The translations under genes and the position numbers were made by a program. From assembly GCA_029721435.1 (NCBI GenBank), contig CM056574.1:71963501-72027500 (forward strand): DNA of 64,000 bases, in the 5' to 3' direction. Below the pieces are notes generated by a model. The model was not told where the DNA came from. It worked only from the letters and a program-made list of their open reading frames with translations, and ran no database searches. This stretch comes from Gymnothorax reevesii. Its lineage: Eukaryota > Chordata > Actinopteri > Anguilliformes > Muraenidae. How positions within the stretch are numbered: position 1 is the first letter of the stretch; each line of letters starts with the position of its first letter. Shown here in pieces: positions 18,843 through 29,379 of this stretch.

Positions 18843-20582
18843 GTATATTTCATGTGGAAATTAAGCAACACACTGTATTGCTGATTGATGAGGCTGTATT
18901 TTGAGTAGGTTAGGTCATGACATTGGGAGGCATGGGAGGCAAATTATGTCCCCACCAATGTCAACACCATTATTACGCCCTTGGACCAAGGCAAAACTTT
19001 GGTACGCTGCAATCCATACTGTATTTTGAAGTCCGTCACTCTAAATTTTTCCATATATCTTGAAAATCATTATGTAATAATATTTCCAAAAGTTTTGATT
19101 CAAATTCTACCAAACTTGGTAATAATGTTCCCTGTGTTGTGCTCATGAAGTGCACTGAACGGCGTTTGATTCCGTTAAACGGTTCATCAGAAATGATGTA
19201 AAGTTGACCGCGTGTGCTGCAGTTGCAGGCATTTAGTAACCTGATCTCCTGCATCTTGGAGTTGTGGGCAGGCAGGCAGGGGAAGGGGAGGGGTGTTTGA
19301 AGGCCTTCTGAGCTGTCATTCACAGTCTCCCTCAAGGGGGCGATACAGACCACAAAATCCAACAGTGAGCAGCCTCAAGTGTTTTAAAAGAATGCAGAAC
19401 ACTGAAAGTTCCACATTAAATCATGACAGTGGGCTGACTGCAAACTTTAAATATCAGATTTTATTAGGATTGAAATCCTGAAGGACAGTCATCATTCTAG
19501 TGGCTGGGCAGAACTTTGAAGTAACAGTAACATTTAATCCTATGAGATGCACTTCATAGACTCAACAGGAAGTCCACAATTTTTAATTGAAATTGCAAAT
19601 TTTTTGGATTTTTCACCATTCACAGGTGTCGTACTTTAACAAACTCCTCCTAGAGATTTTTTCCGATCAACTTAAAATTTGGTGAATAATATCTAAAGAC
19701 CCTGCTGATGTCAAACTGCAAATCAATTTTGATTCCATCCAACGATGTATCCGTGGTGTCGCGGCGAATTTCGATGTCCCGCCATGAAAGAGGAAGTAGG
19801 TTTTACTACCACATACTTTGTGGGATTTGCCTGAAACTTTCCAAGCTTGATAAACTTGTCCTCCCAAGTATAAAAATATGCTAATATTAGATCAGGAGGT
19901 GCCAGGTGGCTCCACAGCGCCCTCTAGATATGGCCATGTTAAGATAAAATAGCTTGAATGTTCATGAAATTTGGTGTGATCATTGCATGAGTCATTCCAG
20001 GCAATGCTTAATTTTTTGAAATTTTTTGGCCAAACAGGAAGTGAGCTATGAGCTATTCCCTGCGTTTTTCCAAATTTTACGAACACACGTTTTAAGGCCT
20101 TAGAATGCTCCAAAACTTGCCAAACCTTGCACAAATTATAAATGTCTTAGTCTCTTCAATGTTATCCATCAATTGGCACTAAATGTGCCATAATGGCTCT
20201 ATAGCGCCCTCAATCAGATTTTTAAAAGATTTGCTCTTTTGAGGGTCTAAGCATGCTGGAAAATTTACAAAAATCAACAGACTCATGTAACCCGATATTA
20301 CGATTCCTATGTTTTAGATTTTGCACACAGGCATGTCAAAATGGTATCGTAGTGCCCTCCAGGAAAGTTTTGCACTCCCCTCAGGAAACTACATTGAACA
20401 CAGTCTTGCAGTGACAAATGGCTGTGAATGGACACCTGCACCCATCAAGATCTTGCTGCCACCCCAACGTGCACGAGGGGTGTGAGGGCCCTTTCAACGC
20501 TGCTTGCAGCTTTAATTATTATTACTTTTGTATTATTAGTGCGCATGAAAATGCTCACCATTGTTATTTTGGTCTTCTTATT

Positions 20583-22488
20583 AGGGCCTGAGCGACGAAG
20601 TCGCCAGTGGCCAGTGGCTCCTGGCAACGAAGTTGCGAGGAACCTATCGTTTTTGTAGAGATTATTATTATTATACTTCCGCGGCTTTGCGACCCGTTTT
20701 GAGGCCTTTCCTGCAGTGTGAGCCGCACCAAATTTGGCACAGACCTCAAGCCTGGCGAAACTCAACATTTTCTGGAGTGACTGGGCGTGGTCAGGGGGCT
20801 CAATAGCGCCCCCAAACGTGGGGCCGTTTTTGGGCATATTTCGTCAGAGGTGCACGAAATTCGGTGACATCATAGGTCCTCTAAGTACGATGTCATGAGA
20901 TTTAAAAAAAAATGTTTAGCCCAACAGGAAGTCAGCCGTAAACCGTTTCCTGCGGAAATTTTCAATATACGATAGCAGTTTTGAGGCCTTTTGGATGTGT
21001 GAAAACCTACGAAACTTTGCACATATGTGTGAATCTCAATGCAATTTCATATATTTCACAGCTGGCCACGGGCGTGGCAGATCAGCTCTGTAGCGCCCCC
21101 TAATGCACTTTATAGTATTACAGATGGAGAATAGCTTTTAGGCGCATGATACGTAGCACATATGTTGTAAGGTACCGTACTTGACTTTTGAGGGGGGTTG
21201 CGGGCATGGGCGTGGCAAATTGGCTGAATGCCGCCCCCTAGGCACTGCCAATAGTGTATCAATGAAGCAGCCCCCGCATACCGTTTCACTTACAAGTATG
21301 AAAATTGCCAGTCACCTGCAGGGGGTCAAGACCTACGAAAAAGCCTCTGGAGCAATATCGTAAAACCAACAGGAAGTCATCCATTTTGAATTTTATGGTC
21401 ATGTTGGGGCAATGTGCAAGTGTCATACTTCAACAAACTCCTCCTACAGATTTAATGCGATCAACTTGAAATTCAGTCTGTGCCTTCATAAGACTTGTGA
21501 GAGCAAAAGTTGCGTAAGACGTGTACTACAGTCTTAGGGCGTGGCCGTGGGGGCGTGGCAAACTTTGATGTTCGCCATAAGACATATGTTGTTATAACTT
21601 GGCCATACATGATCGTATCCGCCCAAAACTTCCTACATATGATGACAGTCGCACCCTGAAGATGTCTGTATGTCAACATTTGTTAAAAGTCACAGGGCCA
21701 CCTGCTGGCGACAGGAAATGGCATGTTTTACGGCTTTGATGTGCACTTCCAAGATATGAATGCAGATTTCCTAGATGGTTCATCATATCCTCTTCAAAAT
21801 TAGGGATATTAGCCTTAAGGCCTTGCAGATGAAGTGCTGTGAATATTGTGCGCTTTCGTCAAACGGCGCGGCCGTGGCGGCCCATCAAATTTTAGGTAGC
21901 GCCGTGATAGAGGAAGTGATATAGGAAGTGGATGAAAAAAAATTCCGAAAATTCACCAGAAAGTCCAAATGAGCTGAAACTTTGACAAGTAAACAAGCAG
22001 ACCGAGGAAAAACTTTCGTAGACTGCAACTCATACTGTGTTTTGAAGTCCGTTACTCTAAATTTTTCAATATATGTAGACAGTCATAACATATTAATATT
22101 TCCACAAGTTTAGATTCAAATTCTACCAAACTTAGTAATAACTTTCCCTGTGTTGTGTTGATGAAGTGTACCAAACGGCGTTTGATTCTGTCAAACGGAT
22201 CATGAGATATGATGTAAAGATGACAGTGAGTGCTGCAGCAGCAGTCATTGTGTAATTTCAGCTGCTTGGTTTCAGGGCAGGTAGGGGAGGGGGAGGGGTG
22301 TTTGGCAGGTCAAAATGGTATCATAGCGCCCTCCAGAAAATTTTTGCACTCCCCTCAGGAAACCACATTGTACGCGGTCCCGCGGTGTCCAATGGCTCTG
22401 AATGGGCACCTGCACCCATCAAGATCTTGCCGCCACCCCAACGTGCACGAGGGGTGCGAGGGCCCTTTCAAAGCTGCTTGCAGCTTTA
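20583..22488. repeat. Long non-coding repeat, copy 2
   Basis: It is in the same orientation as copy 1 and follows after a 70-base TTA-rich spacer that includes a GCATGAAAATGCTCACC module. It starts AGGGCCTGAGCGACG and ends GAGGGCCCTTTCAAAG plus CTGCTTGCAGCTTT. Relative to copy 1 it lacks about 1 kb (corresponding to about 19290-20325) and lacks the hAT insertion. Confidence 0.75.
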
Positions 22489-22876
22489 ATTATTATTATT
22501 CTTCTAACTTCAACCGTTTAACGCACAAACTGCCTTGCGTAGGTCTTACTTCGGACACCTGTGCAATGTATTTTTCATCTTTGTAACTTTTATACTTCTT
22601 GAGTTATTAATAAAAAACTAAGATTTTTCACCCATAGACTTAACATTGGCATTATGACATCACAATAGGGCCATTAAGCAAATGGAATCTTGTGCCTGAT
22701 GTTCTGACCACCTGCTTCAACTGTCAGTTTCTCAGGCTTTCAGAATACAATCGGGCTCTCTTAAAGCCTGATTCATGCTACTTGCGGTCGGCGCGGTTTT
22801 TGCGGTGCGGACGGCGCGCACGGTCTCCACGAACGACGAGTCGTCTCATCCTTGATGCGGTCAAAGCGGCTCCAAG

Positions 22877-24066
22877 AACGGACCTGCTCTACCGTTGCGC
22901 TACTGAATCTCATTTCTGTGATAAATACGTTCAAAATACAATAAATATGGAAAACTTTGGGTTAAAGAGCGCTGCATAGACATTTGATTTTGTCTCCCTA
23001 AGTTTCATGAACAGCATGAGCCAGGACAATGATGTAAATATTGCCGATACGCTGTTTTCGCCAGCCTGTCCACTCCTCCCTTTAATTTTTTTTCGTGCTT
23101 TCACAAACCGGTTGCGAAAGGTTTTCAATTTTATCTTATACACGTCTGATGAAAATTTCCGATGTCCTTCCATGTGTTGGAAGTCATACGTATTTTCAAC
23201 TGGCCTTTCTTTAAAGCTTTCCATTTTTAATCATTGCAACTTGGTTTATACTATGGAGGACGATTTGTGCCATATTAATAAATAAATCTTTCAATAAATC
23301 AATAAATATATCCTTCAATTTATCATTCATTAAATTAAAAAAAATTACATCCATAAATAAAAACATTAATTAATGCATAAATAAAAGAATAAATCCATTA
23401 ATAAATATTTAAATATATGCATAAATACATGCATCAATAAATACATAAATATATACATCAATAAATGTTTTTATTTATTTATTGATGGATATATTTCACA
23501 TTTTATTTCAAGATTTTTTCAAGGATATATTTATAGATTTGTTGAAGGATATATTGACGCTTTTATTGATGGATTTCATGATTTGTAAATGCAAATGAGG
23601 GGTGGGTTTCAGTTGGTCTAGCTGTTCTGATGGGTCGGAAGTTGCGTGTGTGTGTGTGTAAATATATATATATATAGCTCAGTGACGAATGTGATTGCTT
23701 ATCCCAGTTGACTCTTGCGAATGACAGTGACTGCATTCACATGCACATAATATTTCCGATTAAAGTCCATATTTGGGTTAAGGTAATATTCCGAATAAGA
23801 TGTTTATATGCGCTGAGCGATGGGTATATTCCGTTCACATGTTAATTAGCGTATCCACCACTTAGGTCCAATCTCAACACCGGGTTTTCGGCAAATAGTT
23901 TAACGCTCGAAAGTAATCGTCATGGCTTTGGTTGCCTTCAGTTAGAGCTTCAAAGCTCTCATCAACTTCACTCTCTTGGCCATTGCCATCGCCAGCGGTC
24001 CCTAAGAATTTCATCAATGAACGCGAAAAAAAAAATTTACGCAGTGTCTACGTGTCCGAAAGTGGG
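22877..24066. other. Insertion in the left arm, unclassified
   Basis: Right-arm sequence reads straight across CTCCAAGACAGGG, whereas the left arm has 1.19 kb here. It contains AATAAATA-rich sequence (23275-23590), partly self-complementary, and a GT then AT dinucleotide run (about 23645-23680). No terminal repeats and no gene are recognised. Confidence 0.55.
23275..23590. repeat. AATA/TATT-rich low-complexity tract
   Basis: AATAAATA words dominate to about 23460. TTATTTATTTATTG then reads the opposite strand, so the tract can fold back. Short GATATATT words recur afterwards. Confidence 0.7.
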
Positions 24067-24080
24067 ACAGGGTTTTAATA

Positions 24081-24622
24081 CACTGCCCGGCCAAAAAAAA
24101 AGGCACCGTTTGGAAATTATTGAAAAAATCTATAATTGGATAATTATTGCAGTTATTAATGTTTCAGCTGGCAATAATCATTTTAACCATGAATGATGAA
24201 GCACGTCGCTAGTTATTTCTTAAAAAATCACGTCGGAAGACACATCCTTTGATGGTAGAAAAGATGTTACATAATTTCAGAACGGGCAAGTTATTGGCCT
24301 GTATTTAGCAAAGAAAACCATGAAAGACAGAAATAAGTATGAGGAATCATTTTCACAAACAAATTTGCAACCACAAATTCCTGACCTTAAACGCATTAAA
24401 AGTTACTGGGATGTGCTCAAGAAAGACTACCGAGTGGTTCAACCACTATGTCGAGAAGACAAGATCTCAGCCAAAAATTATGGCATTTCTGATCGAAAAT
24501 AAATGTTCTGGCATTGCATATAGTTGTCAAAACAATGGCAAGACGAATATGCCCTGTAATCAAAGCTACAGGGGTTCCAACTAAATATTTGAGTCTGCGA
24601 CTTTTTTTTTGGCCGGGCAGTG
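24081..24622 (+). mobile_element. Tc1/mariner-type element remnant
   Basis: It is flanked by TA on both sides (24079-24080 and 24623-24624), with ends CACTGCCCGGCCAAAAAAAA and the matching reverse complement. The 542-bp length is far below a full element. The plus strand retains RKMLHNFRTGKLL near 24258 and WFNHYVEK near 24437, which look like Tc1-type transposase scraps, with stops and shifts. It inserted into the left arm only. Confidence 0.8.
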
Positions 24623-24846
24623 TATATCTCCGTGTCCGACAGTCGGATGGGTTCAATATAACTCCGAGTCCGACAGTTGATTATTGTTTTTAATTTCTTC
24701 AAATCCACTGAATCTTTTAGATATTAAACGTGAATGTTTTGATAAGGGCGCTCAGTTCTTCAAGATGAGCACCGACAATTTCAATCAGTGTTTCTGTTTG
24801 AGCTCTGCTCAATAAAGTGAGTCGACAATGTCCGTGTCTGACAGCC

Positions 24847-24869
24847 AAAAAAAAAAAAAAAAAAAAAAA
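24847..24869 (+). repeat. Poly-A run
   Basis: Twenty-three consecutive A residues at the end of the left inverted arm. Confidence 0.9.
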
Positions 24870-24885
24870 GAAAGAGGACAATTAG

Positions 24886-25047
24886 AACAGATTGATCACG
24901 AAATAAAAAATAAAAAGAAACATTTTAACAACAAACCGAAAATCCAATGAACACTACGATTTATTTATTTGCGGGCCATCTTTTTTGGATGTTCTGTTAG
25001 TTGGTGATATATTTTTATTCTTTATTTCGTAATAAATCTGTTCTCAT
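24886..25047. repeat. Small palindrome nested in the spacer
   Basis: AGAACAGATTGATCACGAAA near 24890 pairs with TTTCGTAATAAATCTGTTCT near 25025. The centre is near 24966. It sits in the spacer of the larger inverted repeat. Confidence 0.65.
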
Positions 25048-26190
25048 ATCAATACTTTCACTTTTTACTGGCAGCCGGACATGCAGTATTTTGCATTTCG
25101 CGTCGGACAGTCTTGATCGTGCATCCGATATTTAAATTCTCAATTACAATGGTCCTGGAATTGATTTGCTCACTGACGACAAGCACTATTTTATTTCTGG
25201 TGTGGAAATAAAGCGTGAAGCTGTTTGATCCATCTGACTAATTTTCAAAAGAGAGACCGAATAAAGACTAAATTATAAAGTCTATCTTAAACGGAAGAAA
25301 AGACAAATAAAAAGACTAAGAAAAGTCGATAGGTATCAATTAGCATTTTGTGAAGGTCGAAAACAAACATGACCAAGTTTGTAGCCTACGTCTAATCATT
25401 CCTGGAATACTCGAAACAAGTGAACTTTTATGACTTTCGGAAACGGAGTATTTTATGATCTCTGTCCGACAGTCGCTAAATTCGTCATAAATGCACGAAA
25501 TCCCGCGCCAATGTCGACTCACTTTTTTGAGCAGAGCTTAAACAGAAATATTGATTGAAATTCTCGGTACTCATCTCGAAGAACCGAACCCTCTTATCAA
25601 AACATTCACGTTTGATATCTAATAGATTCAGTAGATTTGAAGAAATTAAAAACAATTTTCGACTGTCGGACACGGAGTTATACTGAAATCATCCGGCTGT
25701 CGGACATGGAGATACATTAAAACCCTGTCTTGGAGCCGCTTTGACCGCATGAAGGATGAAACGACTCAACGTTCGTGGGGCCCGTGCGCGCCGTCCGCAC
25801 CGCTAAAACCGCGCCGACTGCAAGAAGCATGAATCAGGCTTTAAGAGAGCCCAATTGTATTCTTAAAGCCTGAGAAACTGACAGTTGAAGCAGGTGGTCA
25901 GAACATCTGGCACAAGATTCCATTTGCTTAATGGCCCTATTGTGATGTCATAATGCCAATGTGAAGTCTATGGGGGGGAAATTTCTAAGTTTTTTATTAA
26001 TAACTCAAAAAGTATAAAAGTTACAAAGACGAAAAATACATTGCACAGGTGTCTGAAGTAAGACCTACGCAATGCAGTTTGAATGACGTTTCTATGTTTA
26101 ACGGTTGAGGCTGCATTAAGTGCGTTAAAATAATAATAATTATAATAAGAAGACCAGAATAACAATAGTGAGCAGTTTCATGCACACTAA

Positions 26191-26455
26191 GTAGATAATG
26201 TAATTTCAGGGAATTACGTTTGCATGAAAATGCAAAGTGTACTTGCATAAGGTGGAGTTTGTTGCAAATAATTGCACTATAATATTTGTAGCTAGGTTGT
26301 TAGTAGGATAATTATGGTAATGATACAGACTTTTTGTTTTGAAACAGTTTTGGACAGAGGAAACAGTTGGCGGGAGTCATAGTCGATGACAATCAGCAGT
26401 TGGAATGACTGAACGGTTGAAAAGTTGAGTAGTTTAAAAAGTTAAATTATTATAT
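26191..26455 (+). repeat. Module Q (first copy, outside the satellite)
   Basis: It begins AGATAATGTAATTTCAGGG and runs through AAGGTGGAGTTTGTTGC, GGATAATTATGGTA and GAGTAGTTTAAAAAGTTA. The same module recurs inside the satellite region at about 43282-43478, 47764-48184 and 49671-50089. It directly follows module P (25856-26130), as it does in the cassettes at 42.5 and 48.8 kb. Confidence 0.8.
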
Positions 26456-26460
26456 TTGTT

Positions 26461-27470
26461 GTGTTCTGGGGTCCTGGACTTTGGCCAGGACAGCATTTAT
26501 GGTTTTAACAGTTTCATGTTCCATAGTTCATAGCCACAGTTTTAACATTTTCTTGTATTAGGATCAAGTATTTCATTATTCATGTTTATTGTCCATGTTT
26601 TTACTTTTCCGTGTTTTTGTTTTTGCCAGGTCTGCCAAGCCACTCCACCGCTTCTCTGCGTTCCGCCCCAGGCCTTCGTTGTTGCACATTTCAGAGCTCT
26701 GGTTGGCTTTGGTGTTTCAGCCTTCCTTCTGTGCTGTGCTGGATTCAGGGCTCTCTAAGATTAATTGGCAATTAACTGTTTTTAAGTTACTAACATTTAC
26801 TAACATTCACTGGGTGGTGTAATTCTTAGATAGGCACATAACTAATATTACTAATTTAGACAGGGAGTTTATTGTCATGATTCCTGCTTTGCTATTTCAA
26901 GATCTTGCTGTGCTTTTCTGTTCTGAACATTCATGCTGCTTTCAAACTGCATACTTAATTGGTACTTAAGCTGAGCACGCTCATTCTCTTAATGAGCAAG
27001 TCTTGTCATCCAATCTTAGTCCATGTCATGATCTTGCCATGCCTCTTGTTTCTCCTCCTCCAGGTGTTGCCCTTCATGTCTTAATTTCTCACCCTTTATC
27101 TGGATGCGGTGGAAGTTGGCTGGCAGACAGAGTCTCAGTTCTTGTTTTATCAAGTTCATGGCCATAGTTGTTAGTAGCCAGTGTGTTTCACAGTCTTATT
27201 ATTTTGCATTCCTAGCCTTTGTGTTTTTTGTCGTTCTAAAAATCTTGAAGCCTTATTCTTTTCTGTTTATGAAATTTCTGCCTGGAGTTTCCAGTGGCCT
27301 TTGTTTTCATCGTTGTTGATCCTTTTGTTTATAGCTCTGTGTAGCTCTCTTTAGTTTGTTTTTTGGCAACCCTTTGGGTGAAGTTTTTTTTGTTGGCCCT
27401 CGTGCCTGATTTTCTTTATTTTTCCAATAAAGCCTTTTCCCTCCATCCTTGCATTTGGTGTCTAACTGGT
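26461..27470. other. Transposon-3'-end-like sequence, no gene
   Basis: This stretch is T-rich on the plus strand with only short open frames and no motifs. It ends with AATAAA at 27426-27431 followed by a CTTGCATTTGG tail before the satellite starts. The layout looks like the 3' end of a non-LTR element or an LTR, but I cannot assign a family. Confidence 0.35.
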
Positions 27471-27473
27471 CCC

Positions 27474-27817
27474 GGATGGTTGCTAGGGCATTGCATAGCG
27501 GTTGCTATGGTGTTCTGGGTGGTTGGTAGTGTGTTGCTTGGTGGTTGCTATGGTGTTTTGGGTGGTTACTAGGGCGTTGGTAGGTGGTTGCTGTGGTGTT
27601 CTGGGCGGTTGCTAGGATATTGCTAGGCGGTTGATATGGCGTTGTGGGTGGTTGCTAGGCCCTTGCCAGGCGGTTGCTATGCGGTTTCTATGGTGTTCTG
27701 AGTGGTTACTAGGGCATTGGTTGGTGGTTGCTGTCGTGTTCTGGGTGGCTGCTACAGCGTTGCTATGCGGTTTCTATGGTGTTCTGAGTGGTTACAAGGG
27801 CATTGGTAGGTGGTTCC
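27474..27817 (+). repeat. Satellite block 1
   Basis: The array starts at GGATGGTTGCTAGGGC. It is built from the submotifs GTTGCTAGGGC, GTTGCTAGGCA or GTTGCTAGGCG, GTTGCTATGGT and GTTCTGGGTG. This leading block is more diverged than the inner ones. A Tc1-like element separates it from block 2. Confidence 0.92.
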
Positions 27818-27819
27818 TA

Positions 27820-29377
27820 CAGTGGGGAAAATAAGTATTTGACCCCTCGCTGATTTTGCAGGTTTGCCCACTTAGAAAGAATGCAACGATCTACAATTTT
27901 AATCGTATATACATTCTAACAGTGAGAGACAGAATCACAAAGAAAATTCCCGAAAATCACATCATATGAATTTATAAAAATTGATGACCATCTGATGAGG
28001 AAAAATAAGTATTTGAGCCCCTGGACAAACTGCATGTTAATATTTTGTAGAAAAGCCATTATTGGCCAGCACAGATGTCAATTTTTATATTTGCTGACAA
28101 GGTCTGTGCACATTTTGGCAGGGATGTTGGCCCACTCCTCCCTGCAGACAGCCTACAAATCATTCAGGTCTCAAGGCTGTCGCCTTGCAACCCGAATTTT
28201 AAGCTCCCTCTAAAGATTTTCAATTGGATTCAGGTCTGGAGACTGGCTAAGCCACTCCAGACCCTTGATGTACTTCATCAGCCACTCTTTTGTTGCTTTG
28301 GCGGTGTGCTTAGGGTAGTTGTCGTGCTGAAACACCCATCCTTGACCCATGTTCAGCTCTCTCACTGCGGGAAGGAGCTGTTGGTCCAGAATTCCACGGT
28401 ATATGGCTCCGTCCATCCTCCCCTCAATGCAATGGAGTTGTGCCGTCCCCTGGGCTGAAAAGCACCACTGTGCTTGAAAGTGGGGATGGTGTTCTTTGGA
28501 TTGTACTCTGTGTTCTTTGCCCTCCAAACACGGCGAGTTGAGCCCAAAAAGTTCTATTTTGGTCTCATCTGACCACATCACCTTCTTCCAGGCCTCTTCG
28601 GAGTCATCCAGGTGGTCAATGGCGAACTTCAGGCGGGCCTGTACATGTGCCTTCTTGAGCAGGGGGACCTTGCATGCGCTGCAGGATTTCAATCCATGAC
28701 CGCGTAGTGTGTTACCAACTGTTTCTTTTGTAACTGTGGTCCCAGCTGCCTTCAGTTCATCAACCAGTTCCCCCCTTGTGATTCCTCACCGTTCGCATGA
28801 TCAGGGACATCTCACGAGGCGAGACCTTGCATGGAGGCCCAGACCGAGGGAGGTTGGCGGCAGTGTGGTACTTCTTCCATTTCCTGATAACTGCACTGAC
28901 AGTTGATCTTTTCTCTCAAAGTTGTTTTCTCATTCTCTTGTAGCCCATCCCAGCCTTGTGTAGGTCAACAATCTTGTCCCTGATGTCCTGAGACAGCTCC
29001 TTGGTCTTGCCCATGGTGGAGATGTTGGAATTGGGTTGTTTGTGAGTGGGAAGGTGTCTTTTATACAGGTAATGAGGTGAGGCAGGTGTATTTGATGTAA
29101 ATAATTAGTTGGGATTGGGGGTGCATCTTAAAGAATGACTAACTGGCTTGTGGGACCCAGCATACTTGCTGTTTGGTAGGGGGTCAAATTATTTTTCCTC
29201 ATCAGATGGTTAACAATTTTTATAAATTCATATGATGTGATTTTCGGGAATTTTCTTTGTGATTCTATCTCTCACTGTTAGAATGTATATAAGATTAAAA
29301 TTATAGATCGTTGTACTCTTTCGAAGTGGGAAAACCTGCAAAATCAGCGAGGGGTCAAAAACTTATTTTCCCAACTG
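27820..29377 (-). mobile_element. Tc1-like transposon inserted in the satellite
   Basis: TA target duplications are at 27818-27819 and 29378-29379. The termini are CAGTGGGGAAAATAAG and its diverged reverse complement, with matching continuing about 50 bases inward (GACCCCTCGCTGATTTTGCA). Length is 1558 bp, close to a full Tc1-like element. Removing it and one TA restores a normal satellite unit, so it entered an existing array. The transposase lies on the minus strand. Confidence 0.93.
28150..29014 (-). pseudogene. Tc1-like DD34E transposase, inactivated
   Basis: The start is the ATG at 29012-29014, encoding [20 protein letters not shown], the usual N-terminal DNA-binding region. A TGA stop interrupts after MRKQL (about 28920). 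A frameshift lies near 28780. The longest intact part (28692-28210, 160 codons) carries the catalytic motifs [16 protein letters not shown] and [10 protein letters not shown], that is D, D and E with Tc1-type spacing. A stop replaces the tryptophan that normally follows PIENL. The enzyme would cut and paste the element; this copy cannot. Confidence 0.9.
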
Positions 29378-29379
29378 TA

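Larger units (their letters stand above)
17792..18983 (+). mobile_element. Non-autonomous hAT element with two retained exons
   Basis: GACCAAGG at 17784-17791 is repeated at 18984-18991, an 8-bp target duplication. The element starts CATGGGCGTAAAAATG and ends, reverse-complemented, CAAGGGCGTAATAATG. It lies within copy 1 of the long repeat, whose sequence resumes perfectly after it, confirmed by comparison with copy 2 near 22003. Two short in-frame exons are present, but there is no transposase body. A TTA microsatellite lies at 18715-18746. Confidence 0.85.
16411..20513. repeat. Long non-coding repeat, copy 1 (interrupted by hAT)
   Basis: It begins AGGGCCCGAGCACCGACC after a TTA run and ends in GAGGGCCCTTTCAACGCTG and CTTGCAGCTTT before another TTA run. 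AGGGCCC/GGGCCCT at the two ends are inverted matches. Landmarks shared with copy 2 are TTTTGAGGCCTTTCCTGC, the CAACATTTTCTGGAG block, repeated GCGCCCCCT words, GGCGTGGC words and CACCTGCTGGCGACAGGAAA. Removing the 1.2-kb hAT insertion leaves about 2.9 kb. No coding frame is conserved between copies. Confidence 0.75.
22495..26140. repeat. Large inverted repeat (fold-back structure)
   Basis: The left arm (22495-22876, then 24067-24080 and 24623-24832) matches the right arm (25508-26140) in reverse complement. Checkpoints are the TTTCTCAGGCTTT area, GTCGGCGCGGTTTT against AAAACCGCGCCGAC, and AGTGAGTCGAC against GTCGACTCACT. The left arm has two additions that the right arm lacks: 22877-24066 and a Tc1/mariner element 24081-24622. 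The spacer is 24833-25507. No coding region is supported. Confidence 0.8.

Noticed and set aside
22931..23285. Overlapping plus and minus frames of 92-97 codons
   Set aside because: No domain recognised. They sit in an insertion of the left fold-back arm, with poor context and no splice signals noted.
26589..27319. Hydrophobic, Phe/Leu-rich short frames that look membrane-like
   Set aside because: T-rich sequence gives hydrophobic translations by composition. Frames are short and the stretch looks like a transposon 3' end.
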